A DNA stretch of 64,000 bases. Source: Mesorhizobium sp. Lineage in GTDB: Bacteria; Pseudomonadota; Alphaproteobacteria; Rhizobiales; Rhizobiaceae. A model generated the notes under the pieces. The model did not search any database. It saw only the letters and a program-made list of their open reading frames with translations, and was not told the DNA's origin. Made by a program: the position numbers and the translations under genes. This document shows positions 46,653-55,018 of this stretch, piece by piece. The stretch is taken from NCBI GenBank assembly GCA_004020315.1, contig SAQG01000031.1, positions 1 through 64,000 of the forward strand, given 5' to 3'. The number at the start of each line of letters is the position of its first letter. Within the stretch, counting starts at the first letter, position 1.

Positions 46653-47411
46653 TCAGGTCATGAACTCATCCGCCGGCTGCCGCCGATCGAAAGCGCGCAG
46701 GCCGAAGAAGCCGGCGACGAAACCGCCAATATGAGCCTCCCAGGCGATCTGGTTGTCGATGCCGGGCGCGAAGGCAATGAGGCCGGTGGCGAGATTGATC
46801 ACCATCCAGATGGCAAGAAAGGTCACGACGCCGCGCGAGCGGAACACCGCCGCCATCGGCAGCGGCGCGCCGGCGAAGGCGGCTTTGCCGGACGAGCGGT
46901 CGGTGCGGAAGCCAAAGCGGGCGGCGGCCCCCATCATGCCGGAAATCGCCCCCGATGCGCCGACCAGCGGCGCCTCGCCGAGCGGATGCACGGCCCAGAA
47001 AAGCACCACCGCCGCCAGCCCCGTCGCCGCGAAGAACAGGCTAAAACGAAGCGCACCGAAGCGGTTCGCCAGCGGTGAGCCGAAAGCCGCCAGCCACACC
47101 ATGTTGATGGCTAGATGAGCAAAGCCGCCATGCAGGAAGGCGTAGGTGAAGGGGCTCGAAAACGCGTAGAGATCGAGGTCGAAGCGACCGGAATAGCGGA
47201 TCGGAATGAAGGCGGTCCGGATCAGCAGGGAGAAATCCTGGTCGTCGGTGAGCCAGTAGAACCGGATCAGGTGAACGACGACGCAGATGCCGATCACCGC
47301 CAGCACAACCGGCGGCATGTTGAATACCGGCTCGCGGCGCGGATCCGGCTCGCGGCCGACAGGTCCGCCCTCGCCCTGTTCGATTTCCGATGGACTTGCT
47401 GGTTCGCTCAT
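46653..47411 (-). CDS. Rhomboid-family intramembrane serine protease
   Basis: A 252-residue membrane protein with about six helices. The catalytic serine is in GASGAISGMMGAAARFGF (Ser153) and the histidine in AWEAHIGGFVAGF (His227). HGGFAHLAINMVWLAAFG is the conserved HxxxN helix. It cleaves membrane proteins within the bilayer; targets unknown. The charged N-terminus (about 30 residues, Glu/Pro-rich) is cytoplasmic. Confidence 0.93.
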   Translation of the reverse strand: MSEPASPSEIEQGEGGPVGREPDPRREPVFNMPPVVLAVIGICVVVHLIRFYWLTDDQDFSLLIRTAFIPIRYSGRFDLDLYAFSSPFTYAFLHGGFAHLAINMVWLAAFGSPLANRFGALRFSLFFAATGLAAVVLFWAVHPLGEAPLVGASGAISGMMGAAARFGFRTDRSSGKAAFAGAPLPMAAVFRSRGVVTFLAIWMVINLATGLIAFAPGIDNQIAWEAHIGGFVAGFFGLRAFDRRQPADEFMT

Positions 47412-47529
47412 ATGGCTCGCACTCAGTCGCTGGATTCGACTTCGCGAGCATGTAGATCACGGTCACCCGATTCACAAAGGGGCGAATCGCCCCACGCAAA
47501 TCAAAGCTGGGGCGAATCAAAATTGGCGC

Positions 47530-47569
47530 GAATCAAAAAGAAGCCGTCCAAGGTTTCCCTTGAACGGCT
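47530..47569 (-). terminator. Orphan minus-strand intrinsic terminator
   Basis: On the minus strand AGCCGTTCAAGG, loop GAAA, CCTTGGACGGCT forms a 12-bp stem with one mismatch, then TCTTTTTG. It is a good rho-independent terminator. No coding gene is transcribed into it from the right, so it must end a short unannotated transcript, or is an attenuator far upstream of the rhomboid gene. Confidence 0.6.
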
Positions 47570-47790
47570 GGTCGAGCCCCCGTGCTCCCCCAAACTCTTG
47601 ACTGAAGTGCTGCCGATCGCTGCGAAACGACCGCTTCTGGAGTGGTTTTAGCGTGCCATGGGCTTGGGCGGGGCGCAACGTAAACCACTTGTTAACCTTA
47701 ACGGCCCCGACCCGTGAACAAGTGTTAACGATGCTGGCACGCATCCTGCTCCGCAACGCATGTAGGTCCTCGGAGGGCGCCCTTCTGTTC
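47530..47790 (-). ncRNA. Candidate small RNA ending at the orphan terminator
   Basis: About 420 bases separate the rhomboid start from the PAS gene. The strong minus-strand terminator at 47530-47569 has no upstream gene on its strand, and only intergenic DNA lies between it and the divergent PAS gene. The simplest reading is a small RNA with a 5' end somewhere up to about 47790. A minus-strand frame of 91 codons covers the same stretch but looks like noise. The 5' boundary given is only an upper limit. Confidence 0.35.
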
Positions 47791-47833
47791 ACCGATGGGA
47801 CATCAGACGACAGATTGCGCGGAGCAGCATAAC

Positions 47834-48472
47834 ATGAACCAGAACGGATCGATCACGCTGTTCCATTATTGGAACCGGCTGCGTGACGGGCGCCCTGCCC
47901 CGAAGCGTTCGGAAGTCGAGCCGGCCGACATCAAGTCGCTGCTGGCCGACACATTCATCCTGGAAAAGGATACGCGCGGCGAAGCGGTATTCCGGCTCGC
48001 TGGCACCAGGCTTTGCGCGGTCTATGGCCGTGAACTCAAGGGGTTTTCTTTTCCCTCGCTGTGGCGCGAGAAGGATCAGCGGCTTGTTTCGAAACTGATC
48101 CACGGCGTCTTCGATCGGAAATCCGTGGTGGTCATCACCTATGAAGGTTTCAGCCGCACCGACCGTTCCAGCAAGTTCGAGCTGCTCGCCCTGCCGCTCG
48201 ACGGCGGCGTCGAAAATCCGCGCTGCCTCGGCGTAATAAGCGCCGCTGAAAAACCCTTCTGGCTGGGCGCGGATCCGATCGCCGACGTCCTGATCGATTC
48301 GATCCGTGTCGTCGATCCGGACAAGGAACCGATATTCACCAAGAACCGCCCAGCCATCGACGTTCCCTCGCTTGTTCCGTCGGAACTCGATCCGCCCCAG
48401 ACGATTTCGGCTCTCGGCCAGGCGCGCCGCATCCGCCATCTGGTCGTGTTCGACGGCGGGCGCGGCGAATAA
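47834..48472 (+). CDS. PAS-domain protein (PAS_5 type)
   Basis: A 212-residue protein from ATG 47834. It matches the rhizobial PAS_5 family: LFHYWNRLRDGRPAPKRSEV, then PADIKSLLADTFILEKD, FRLAGTRLCAVYGRELKGFS and FSRTDRSSKFELLALPLDGG. These single-PAS proteins likely sense a small signal or redox state and act with partners. No output domain is seen. It is followed by a PilZ protein on the same strand, 116 bases away, suggesting a c-di-GMP-linked context. Confidence 0.85.
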   Translation: MNQNGSITLFHYWNRLRDGRPAPKRSEVEPADIKSLLADTFILEKDTRGEAVFRLAGTRLCAVYGRELKGFSFPSLWREKDQRLVSKLIHGVFDRKSVVVITYEGFSRTDRSSKFELLALPLDGGVENPRCLGVISAAEKPFWLGADPIADVLIDSIRVVDPDKEPIFTKNRPAIDVPSLVPSELDPPQTISALGQARRIRHLVVFDGGRGE

Positions 48473-48588
48473 TCCAAAACGCTAAAGTAGCCGTACCAGG
48501 CTTTCCCGTTTGTTAACCTGTTTGCTGTAGCTTTCTGACGAAGTTCCTCGCATCAACGCGCGGAATGGCAAACGGGGTGTAGGCAGTC

Positions 48589-49206
48589 ATGAGGTCAGCG
48601 GCGGTCGACACCGCGCCGTCCCGAGCTGAAAGGCGTAACTTTCAGCGCGTCCGCGTGAAGATCTACGGACGCTTCATGCTGGAGGATCGCACCGAACATC
48701 CGTGCCAGGTGGTCGACATGTCACCGGGCAATGTTGCACTTCGCACCGAGCGCATCGGCATGCCGGGCGAGAAAGTCATCGCCTATATCGATCACATCGG
48801 CCGCATCGAGGGCGTCGTCACCCGCATCCTGCAGGATGGCTTCGCGATGACGGTCATCGCGTCGGAACGCAAGAAGGACAAGCTTGCCGCGCAATTGACC
48901 TGGCTTGCCAACAAGCACGAGCTCGATCTGCCGGAAGACCGTCGTCACGAACGCGTGGCGCCGCGCAACCCGACCAGCGTGCTTCAGCTCAGCGACGGGC
49001 GCCAATACCAGTGCCGCATCATCGACCTGTCGCTTTCGGGCGCCGCGGTCGAGATCGACGTCAAGCCGGCAATCGGCATTCAGGTCATGCTCGGCACCAT
49101 GCGCGGCCAGGTGGTGCGCCATTTCGAGGACGGCGTCGCCATCGAGTTCGCGGTCATCCAGCGGCCCGAAACACTCGATTCCGAATTCAACGCATCCGGC
49201 ACCTGA
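48589..49206 (+). CDS. Tandem PilZ-domain protein
   Basis: A 205-residue protein with two PilZ modules. The first (about 10-95) has RRNFQRVRVK (RxxxR) but DMSPGNVAL, a degenerate version of the DxSxxG motif. The second (about 115-195) has RRHERVAPR and the canonical DLSLSGAAVEI. PilZ domains bind cyclic di-GMP, so the second is the better candidate sensor. Probably cytoplasmic. It follows the PAS_5 gene. Confidence 0.9.
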   Translation: MRSAAVDTAPSRAERRNFQRVRVKIYGRFMLEDRTEHPCQVVDMSPGNVALRTERIGMPGEKVIAYIDHIGRIEGVVTRILQDGFAMTVIASERKKDKLAAQLTWLANKHELDLPEDRRHERVAPRNPTSVLQLSDGRQYQCRIIDLSLSGAAVEIDVKPAIGIQVMLGTMRGQVVRHFEDGVAIEFAVIQRPETLDSEFNASGT

Positions 49207-49231
49207 CAAACAACACACGTTACCGCAATCG

Positions 49232-49260
49232 AACCGGCCCACTTCGGCCGGTTTCTTGTT
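49232..49260 (+). terminator. Terminator after the PilZ gene
   Basis: AACCGGCC (49232-49239), a 6-base loop, GGCCGGTT (49246-49253), then TCTTGTT. A GC-rich stem with a T-rich tail 26 bases after the stop. Confidence 0.75.
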
Positions 49261-49472
49261 GCCCGCGCCGGCCGACGCGGCCTGCCAACCGATGCCGCGC
49301 CAAGGCACCGCGCCGGCCGATACGGCTCCGCGTCAACTCCTCAACAATTTTATACTGAAATGATTCAAATTTTATGTTTATTCTACGGGCGTTTTACTTA
49401 ATATCTACTTCGAGCTTTTGCGTCGAATAAATCCAATCGTGTCATTGTCTCCTCAAACGGGGAGACTGGCCG

Positions 49473-50081
49473 ATGAAGAAGACGAGGGGCAAGCTGTTGC
49501 TCTTGGCAATGGCGATGCAGCTTACCGCCTGGGGAACGGCGTATGCAGCGGAACCTGCCTTCATGCACACCGGCAGCCGCACCACACAGCCGGTCGGCCA
49601 TTACGAGTTCTGCCAGAAGAGTCCGCAGGAATGCAATCAGCGGACGCCGAAGCAGGCGCCGATCGAGCTGACCCGCAAGCTGTGGGCGAAGATCGTGAGC
49701 ATCAACAATTCGGTCAACAGCAGGATCGCGCCGCGCACCGATATGGAACTGTGGGGCAAGGAAGAAGTCTGGTCCTACCCCAACAGCGGCTTCGGGGACT
49801 GCGAGGACTATGCGCTGGAAAAGCGCCGCGCGTTGATGAGCATCGGCGTTCCGGCCGGCGACCTGCTGATGACGGTTGCGCGCCAGCCGAACGGAGACGG
49901 CCACGCGGTGCTGACCGTGCGCACCAGCCTCGGAGAGTTCATCCTCGACAATCTCGAAACCAGGGTGCTGTCGTGGACCGCTACCGACTACACCTACCTG
50001 AAGCGCCAATCGAGCCAGAATTCGGGCGCTTGGGTAACCATCAACGACGGCCGCTCCGACGCGGTCGCCAGCGTCCGCTAA
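49473..50081 (+). CDS. Transglutaminase-like cysteine peptidase (BTLCP)
   Basis: A 202-residue exported protein. The signal peptide is LLLLAMAMQLTAWGTAYAAE. Catalytic residues are Cys110 in FGDCEDYALEKRRAL, His144 in GDGHAVLTVR and Asp159 in FILDNLETRVL, the triad of the bacterial transglutaminase-like cysteine proteinase family (PF06035). Members such as LapG cleave adhesins in the periplasm under c-di-GMP control; the nearby PilZ gene makes this notable, but the typical LapD partner is not visible here. Confidence 0.92.
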   Translation: MKKTRGKLLLLAMAMQLTAWGTAYAAEPAFMHTGSRTTQPVGHYEFCQKSPQECNQRTPKQAPIELTRKLWAKIVSINNSVNSRIAPRTDMELWGKEEVWSYPNSGFGDCEDYALEKRRALMSIGVPAGDLLMTVARQPNGDGHAVLTVRTSLGEFILDNLETRVLSWTATDYTYLKRQSSQNSGAWVTINDGRSDAVASVR

Positions 50082-50093
50082 GGACGCGACGCA

Positions 50094-50170
50094 AAAACCC
50101 GGTCGAGTCCCCACCCTCCCCGTCCCCACGACCGGGTTTTAGGAGCCGGCCCCGTCCCTGGGCCGGCTCC
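50094..50170 (+). terminator. Double hairpin between two convergent genes
   Basis: AAAACCCGGTCG (50094-50105) pairs with CGACCGGGTTTT (50129-50140), and GGAGCCGGCCC (50142-50152) pairs with GGGCCGGCTCC (50160-50170). The first has A-run and T-run ends and can act both ways, ending the BTLCP peptidase gene rightwards. The second is GC-rich without a T-run. Confidence 0.75.
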
Positions 50171-50192
50171 ACCATTTCAGGAGATACTGGCG

Positions 50193-52205
50193 TTAGTCCG
50201 GCAGGCCCGCTTTGCGAAGGCCTTCGATATATCTGCTGCGATCGTCCGGTCGATGAAACGGCGGCAGCACCTCGGCGAGATTCGAAAGCCGCAGCGAGGG
50301 ATCGAACTCGCAGACCCGGGCCATCATTTGCTGCGCTTCCGATAGGCGCCCCGCAAGTGCATGACCCGCCGCCACTACACGCATCGCGCTCACGTAGTTC
50401 GGCTGGTGCCGCAGCGACTTTCCCGCCCAAACGACAGCGTCATCGTAGTGGCCGGCACAAAAATGAGCGAGCCCGGTGTTGAACTGCCAAGCGAACAGGC
50501 GTGGATCCAATGGGCTTAGGCGCATGGCAAGCGCGGCGTGCTCGACGGCCTTGTCTGGCTCGCCCAAGCAAGCCCTCACCCAGCTGCTGACGCCCAAAGC
50601 AGCGGCCAAGTTCGGGTTAAGGGCGAGCGCGCGATCGATGCAAGCCGCACTGTCGTCAAGGTCGCCGCCTACGTAGCCGAGGACGTATCCACCGTAGGAA
50701 AGCGCAATTGCATCGTCCCTTCCGAGTTCGACCGCTCTCCTGGCCAGTCGAGTAGCCTCGGCAATCTCTTCCGCGCGGTCGACCATCCAGCCGTTGCTTT
50801 TTCGGGTGGCGTAGCACCGCGCCGCCCGCGCATGGGCTATCGCGAACTCCGGGTCACGGTCGATCGCCTTCATGAAGAGGCGCAAGGCATCGTCAATGCC
50901 CGATCTACTAGTGATCGTCCGGTCAAAGGCCGCCAGCCCGCGGAGGTAGTAGTCGTAGGCGTCGAGGCTTTCTGTCGGCTTGCGCTTGGCACGCTCGATC
51001 TCAGCCTCCTCGACCTTCGGCGTGATTGCGCCGACTATGCTCGAGGCAACCTGATCCTGCAGATCGAACAGCTCGGCGAGCATTCCGTCAAAACGATCGG
51101 CCCAGAGGTAGGCCCCCGTCGAGGTGTCGATGAGCTGCCCGGCGATGCGCAGGCGGTCACCGGCCCGGCGCACACTTCCCTCGACCACATAGCGCACGCC
51201 CAGCTCACGCCCGACCTGCTTTATGTCTATGGACCGTCCCTTGTAGGCAAAACTCGAATTCCGTGCGACTACGAACAGGTGGCGGAAGTGAGCCAGGGCG
51301 GTGACGATGTCTTCCACCATTCCGTCGGCAAAATATTCCTGCTCGACATCACCGCTCAGATTCTGAAACGGCAGCACCGCAATTGATGGCTGGTCGTCGT
51401 GTCTCGTTGGGACTGCCAGCATCTGCGCCGGCGCCGCGACGCCAGAGCTTAGGCCCGGCCGCTGATGCCCAGTCCGTTCGCGGGACTGCAGAGAAGCCGC
51501 CAGTGAGCTTGTCTGCGCCTCCGGCTCCGCATCCAGCTGCTTTTTCAGGACAGTCCGACAGAGCTCGAACTGGCGTAAGGCGGCGTTTTCGTGACCCCGA
51601 TGAGCGTGGATCCGGATCAGCGCCCGATGGGCGGCCTCCGCGGTAGGATCTGAAGCGAGCAATCTCTCCGCGAGCCCTTCGCAGGCAGTCTCTTCCGCAG
51701 AGCCGGGTATGGGCAGTGCGAGGCTCAGCCGATCGACCAACTGCAGCGCCTTGCGCTGATACCTGTTCAGATAGGGTCCAAACCATTCTTCCAGCTCCTC
51801 AGGAATGGCCTCCCCTGCAAGCACTCCGCCGCGATAGAGGTCGGCGGCGAAGGCGAGATCGGACGCTCGGCCCTCCTCCAGTTTCCAGTCGAAGATCGAA
51901 ATGTCCGCCTCATCCGGACCAGCAATCAGCGCGACGGCTTCCTGATCCCCATCGATGTAGACGGTGGCATCCTTGCTGGTCGGGAACGAGCGCCGGATGT
52001 CGACCAGCGCTTGCCGCAAACTGTTGCGGGCCTGGCCATTGCTTCGTCCCGGCCAAAAGGCTTCGGAAAGCTGCTCGCGACGATGGCCACGGCGGCCCGC
52101 CAGCACCAAGGCAGCAAAAAGCAGCGAAGTCTTGCGCGTGGCGAAGCGGACGGGCCGGTGCTCCGGGGAAGTAACCTCGAGGCCGCCCAGCAACCTGATG
52201 CGCAC
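50193..52205 (-). CDS. BTAD/winged-helix regulator with TPR and FlgO-like domain
   Basis: A 670-residue regulator. The N-terminal OmpR-type winged helix (about 1-95: RLLGGLEVTSPEHRPVRFAT, RNSLRQALVDIRR) and BTAD helices (about 95-240: ELEEWFGPYLNRYQRKALQL) give the SARP-type module. About 270-380 is a FlgO/TolB-like domain (SIAVLPFQNLSGDVEQEYFA), followed by TPRs to the end. Such proteins in rhizobia are annotated as adenylate-cyclase-related regulators although no cyclase domain is present here. It is divergent from a DUF1127 gene, which it may control. Confidence 0.88.
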   Translation of the reverse strand: MRIRLLGGLEVTSPEHRPVRFATRKTSLLFAALVLAGRRGHRREQLSEAFWPGRSNGQARNSLRQALVDIRRSFPTSKDATVYIDGDQEAVALIAGPDEADISIFDWKLEEGRASDLAFAADLYRGGVLAGEAIPEELEEWFGPYLNRYQRKALQLVDRLSLALPIPGSAEETACEGLAERLLASDPTAEAAHRALIRIHAHRGHENAALRQFELCRTVLKKQLDAEPEAQTSSLAASLQSRERTGHQRPGLSSGVAAPAQMLAVPTRHDDQPSIAVLPFQNLSGDVEQEYFADGMVEDIVTALAHFRHLFVVARNSSFAYKGRSIDIKQVGRELGVRYVVEGSVRRAGDRLRIAGQLIDTSTGAYLWADRFDGMLAELFDLQDQVASSIVGAITPKVEEAEIERAKRKPTESLDAYDYYLRGLAAFDRTITSRSGIDDALRLFMKAIDRDPEFAIAHARAARCYATRKSNGWMVDRAEEIAEATRLARRAVELGRDDAIALSYGGYVLGYVGGDLDDSAACIDRALALNPNLAAALGVSSWVRACLGEPDKAVEHAALAMRLSPLDPRLFAWQFNTGLAHFCAGHYDDAVVWAGKSLRHQPNYVSAMRVVAAGHALAGRLSEAQQMMARVCEFDPSLRLSNLAEVLPPFHRPDDRSRYIEGLRKAGLPD

Positions 52206-52379
52206 AGATCGTCTCCAGACTTAGACCGCCGCGGCAGAATAGCATTTCGGTAGATGGATTTAACACCGATTTAACGGCAGCTCGTCGGGCTTTTCCGTTT
52301 TTTTCACGCACAGCCGAACAGCCCGAAAACACCCGCGTGGCACGCTCCCACCCGCAAATATTGAAATGGGAGACTAAAA

Positions 52380-52622
52380 ATGGCTCACTCGGAAACCCGC
52401 GCCGGCCGCAGCGCATCGAAAAGGCGCCTGTTTGGATCTGGCCTGAAAAGCGTAGTAAGAATGATCGCCACCTTCAGGGGGTGGCGGCGGACCGTCGCAA
52501 GACGCAGGGCATTAGCCGACTTGACGCCCGATCAGCTGAACGACATCGGTCATCCGGAGGTCCATCGACCCGTGCTCAACATCAAGGCAGGTCTGATCAC
52601 GAACTTGATGTCGATGCGGTAA
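52380..52622 (+). CDS. DUF1127 protein
   Basis: An 80-residue basic protein. The C-terminal half (RGWRRTVARRRALADLTPDQ then LNDIGHPEVHRP) is the DUF1127 motif, a small arginine-rich domain found in many alphaproteobacterial proteins. Some DUF1127 proteins affect RNA turnover or phosphate and carbon metabolism. GGGAG precedes the ATG. The longer N-terminus is less conserved. Confidence 0.85.
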   Translation: MAHSETRAGRSASKRRLFGSGLKSVVRMIATFRGWRRTVARRRALADLTPDQLNDIGHPEVHRPVLNIKAGLITNLMSMR

Positions 52623-52732
52623 GTTCGCGTACCAGGCTGCGCAAAGTATCAGCTGCCGGCGACCGAACGACTGCTCGTTCGAGGCAGAGGGCGGCCGTGA
52701 TCGTTGGACCATCAGGTGTCAGATTTTCACCA

Positions 52733-53260
52733 CTAGACCTTCGTCAACCCCGCCTTGAAGCGTTTGCCGTTGGCGACATAGTGCGCGGCCGAAGCGCGCA
52801 GCCTGGCGACCGCGGCATCGTCCAGCTCTCGCACCAAACGCGCGGGCGAGCCGATGATCAACGAATTGTCGGGGAATTCCTTGCCTTCGGTGACCAGAGC
52901 GCCGGCGCCGACCAGCGAGTTCTTCCCGATCTTCGCGCCGTTCAGCACGATGGCGCCCATGCCGATCAGGCTGTTGTCGCCGATCGTGCAGCCATGCAGC
53001 AAGGCACGATGGCCGATCGTGCAGCCTTGTCCGATGGTCAGGGGGAAACCGGCGTCGGTGTGCATGACCGTGTGTTCCTGCACATTGGTATCGGCGCCGA
53101 TGATGATCGGCTCGTTGTCGCCGCGAATGACGACACCGAACCAGAAGCCTGCGTTGCGGCCGACCTGTACGTCGCCGATCAGGGTAGCGTCGGGCGCGAT
53201 CCAGTTGCTGTCCGCGTCCTCGAAACCGGGGGCTTTTCCGTCGATCGCATAAAGCGGCAT
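52733..53260 (-). CDS. Gamma-class carbonic anhydrase family protein
   Basis: A 175-residue left-handed beta-helix protein with hexapeptide repeats (IAPDATLIGDVQVGRNAGFW onward). Metal-binding histidines sit in EHTVMHTDAGFP and CTIGHRALLHGCTIG. RGDNEPIIIG is a family signature. It may be a carbonic anhydrase or a related metal-binding protein (YrdA/PaaY-like); activity cannot be read from sequence. Confidence 0.9.
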   Translation of the reverse strand: MPLYAIDGKAPGFEDADSNWIAPDATLIGDVQVGRNAGFWFGVVIRGDNEPIIIGADTNVQEHTVMHTDAGFPLTIGQGCTIGHRALLHGCTIGDNSLIGMGAIVLNGAKIGKNSLVGAGALVTEGKEFPDNSLIIGSPARLVRELDDAAVARLRASAAHYVANGKRFKAGLTKV

Positions 53261-53279
53261 TTCGATCTCCCGATTCGTC

Positions 53280-53624
53280 TCACACTGAAAAGTCAGCCGA
53301 ACCTAGGAGCATGCCCGCCCGGGACGCAATGTCGATCAGCACGACGCCCAACGCCAACGCCCAGATCGTCGCGGTGCAACCGCAAGAAATCAGCGCCAGT
53401 GCGGAAATACGGCCTTGCCGCCAGGCGTCGAGGGCTTCGTTGGCGAACATCAGGGGTCCGGCGCACACGGTCGTGACGAGCGAGCGCAGCACATGCGCCG
53501 GCGACACATAGGGATCGACGAAAGCAAGCCGGCGGCCCGATATCAGCTCCATAGCCGATCCGGCCAGGCCGCATGCCGTCAGCCCAACCATAAAAGCGAA
53601 GAGAGTGTGTTCGATCGGACCCAT
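53280..53624 (-). CDS. Small membrane protein (DUF6949-like)
   Basis: A 114-residue protein from ATG 53624, which follows GGAAGGTAAAG. Hydrophobic segments: HTLFAFMVGLTACGLAGSAM, then VLRSLVTTVCAGPLMFAN and LALISCGCTATIWALALGVV. This matches small rhizobial membrane proteins of unknown function, tentatively the DUF6949 group. It is divergent from the hypothetical protein at 53790. The longer frame upstream is not needed. Confidence 0.72.
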   Translation of the reverse strand: MGPIEHTLFAFMVGLTACGLAGSAMELISGRRLAFVDPYVSPAHVLRSLVTTVCAGPLMFANEALDAWRQGRISALALISCGCTATIWALALGVVLIDIASRAGMLLGSADFSV

Positions 53625-53789
53625 CTTTACCTTCCATTTACCATGAAATTGCACAGTCGTGTTCGACAGGCGCCGTTGCAAGGGCCGTGCCGCGCCACAT
53701 GTGCCGCCTATGGACACCGCAAGGAGGGACGTCCCCAGGGGACGCCCATGGGACATCTTGGAACAGGCGGCCGAAATTGGGGGATCGCG

Positions 53790-54521
53790 ATGAAGCAGGC
53801 AGCCACCAACAACGGTCCGCAACTCACCGTCGTCGATTCCAAGCTGATGAAGCGGGTGTTCTACGTGTTCGCGGCGCTGGCAGTGCTTTCAGTGACGATC
53901 AGCCTTGGCGGCAAATGGTTCGGCCGCTCGATCGCAATGGCCGGATACACCGACGACACGACAATCCACGAGGTCGTGATCGGCAACAATGTCATCGCAG
54001 TGCCGGCCAATGTCATCCGCTTCGATCAGGCCCGGCGCGACGGCATCGCCTCGCGCCTCGACCTCTATCTGCGCTATCCCGAAATGGACGGCTACAGCGA
54101 GGCCGCCCGCGACGATTTCAACCACACCGGATCGGGCAAGAGCATCATCTTTCTGTCGTTCGAACGACAGGTCATGTCGCGTGACATGAGCGGCCGCTTC
54201 GCGCCGATCTACAGCGCATTGATCGCCCAGCCCGGCACACCCGGCCCGGGCGGCACGACGCTCCACGGCTTCACTGAAAAATCAGGCTATTTCAACGAGG
54301 TGCTGGCGGTCGGCAATCGCCGGGGCAAGGACCCGTTCGTGGCCCGCTGCCTAAGCGGCCCAAGTGCCGCGCAATCGCTGGCGCCTTGCGAACGCGACAT
54401 TCTGGTCGGCGACAATCTCAGCCTCACCTACCGCTTTCCCGTGGAATTTCTGGGCGACTGGCAGGCGCTCGACGCAGCCATCGCCGCCGAGGCTGCGCGT
54501 ATGCTGAAGAGTGGGCGCTAA
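53790..54521 (+). CDS. Membrane-anchored hypothetical protein
   Basis: A 243-residue protein from ATG 53790 with GGGGGATCG upstream. One N-terminal anchor (KRVFYVFAALAVLSVTISLG) leaves a periplasmic domain containing VIGNNVIAVPANVIRFDQAR, RDDFNHTGSGKSIIFLSFER and EFLGDWQALDAAIAAEAARM. Rhizobial relatives exist as hypothetical proteins. No characterised domain recognised. A perfect 7-bp inverted repeat (CGTCCCC/GGGGACG, 53730-53744) lies upstream of the start. Confidence 0.7.
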   Translation: MKQAATNNGPQLTVVDSKLMKRVFYVFAALAVLSVTISLGGKWFGRSIAMAGYTDDTTIHEVVIGNNVIAVPANVIRFDQARRDGIASRLDLYLRYPEMDGYSEAARDDFNHTGSGKSIIFLSFERQVMSRDMSGRFAPIYSALIAQPGTPGPGGTTLHGFTEKSGYFNEVLAVGNRRGKDPFVARCLSGPSAAQSLAPCERDILVGDNLSLTYRFPVEFLGDWQALDAAIAAEAARMLKSGR

Positions 54522-54663
54522 CGCATTGTGTCTGAAGGGATTATACGCCGTGACTAAAGGACTATGCGACGCGCTTTGGGGGCAAAATCGCAAACGGCGG
54601 AGATTGGCGCCCCCTTCTCCGTCCAGGGATGACGGGCGCCTGCCGTGACCGCGAATCCCCGGC

Positions 54664-54867
54664 TCAGGCCAGATCGATGTCGAGGATCGCCATCGAGAAA
54701 TTATAGTCGCCATCGTCCTCGTCCTTGAAGACGATGCCGAGGAATTCGTCGCCGACATAGACCTCGGCCGAATCGTCCTTGCGCGGCCGCGCCTTCACTT
54801 CAAGCTTGGGGTTCTGGAAGACGCGCTTGAAATAGGCGTCCAGCTTTCTGATTTCGTCCGGCTTCAA
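54664..54867 (-). CDS. DUF3126 protein
   Basis: A 67-residue protein beginning at TTG 54867 (KPDEIRKLDAYFKRVFQNPK) with GGAGA at good spacing. The remainder (RPRKDDSAEVYVGDEFLGIV then FKDEDDGDYNFSMAILDIDL) is the full DUF3126 domain of alphaproteobacteria. Function unknown. It follows cysE on the same strand, its usual neighbour, so a link to cysteine synthesis is often supposed. Confidence 0.9.
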   Translation of the reverse strand: MKPDEIRKLDAYFKRVFQNPKLEVKARPRKDDSAEVYVGDEFLGIVFKDEDDGDYNFSMAILDIDLA

Positions 54868-55018
54868 AAGTCTTCTCCGATCGTCGGTCTTGCTCGTTTG
54901 AGCGCGCTTCTGGCACGTCGACAATGGCGATGTAAAGGCAAGCCGACCGGATATGCGAGAACCGACAGGCGGCAGAGCCGGCAAACAGAGTTCGGTTGCC
55001 CGCCCCGCAGACTTGAAA

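Noticed and set aside
47687-47723. Inverted repeat ACTTGTTAAC / GTGAACAAGT upstream of the PAS gene
   Set aside because: One mismatch in 10 and a 17-base loop; a possible operator, but I had no regulator to link it with, so it is not listed as a feature.
47691-47729. GTTAAC and TTAAC motifs as CtrA binding sites
   Set aside because: The TTAA-N7-TTAA spacing is not met, nor at 16130-16145 or 26602-26632. Short TTAAC matches are expected by chance in promoters.
47517-47792. A 91-residue minus-strand frame
   Set aside because: It runs across the terminator hairpin and has no domain or good start; a non-coding transcript fits the signals better.
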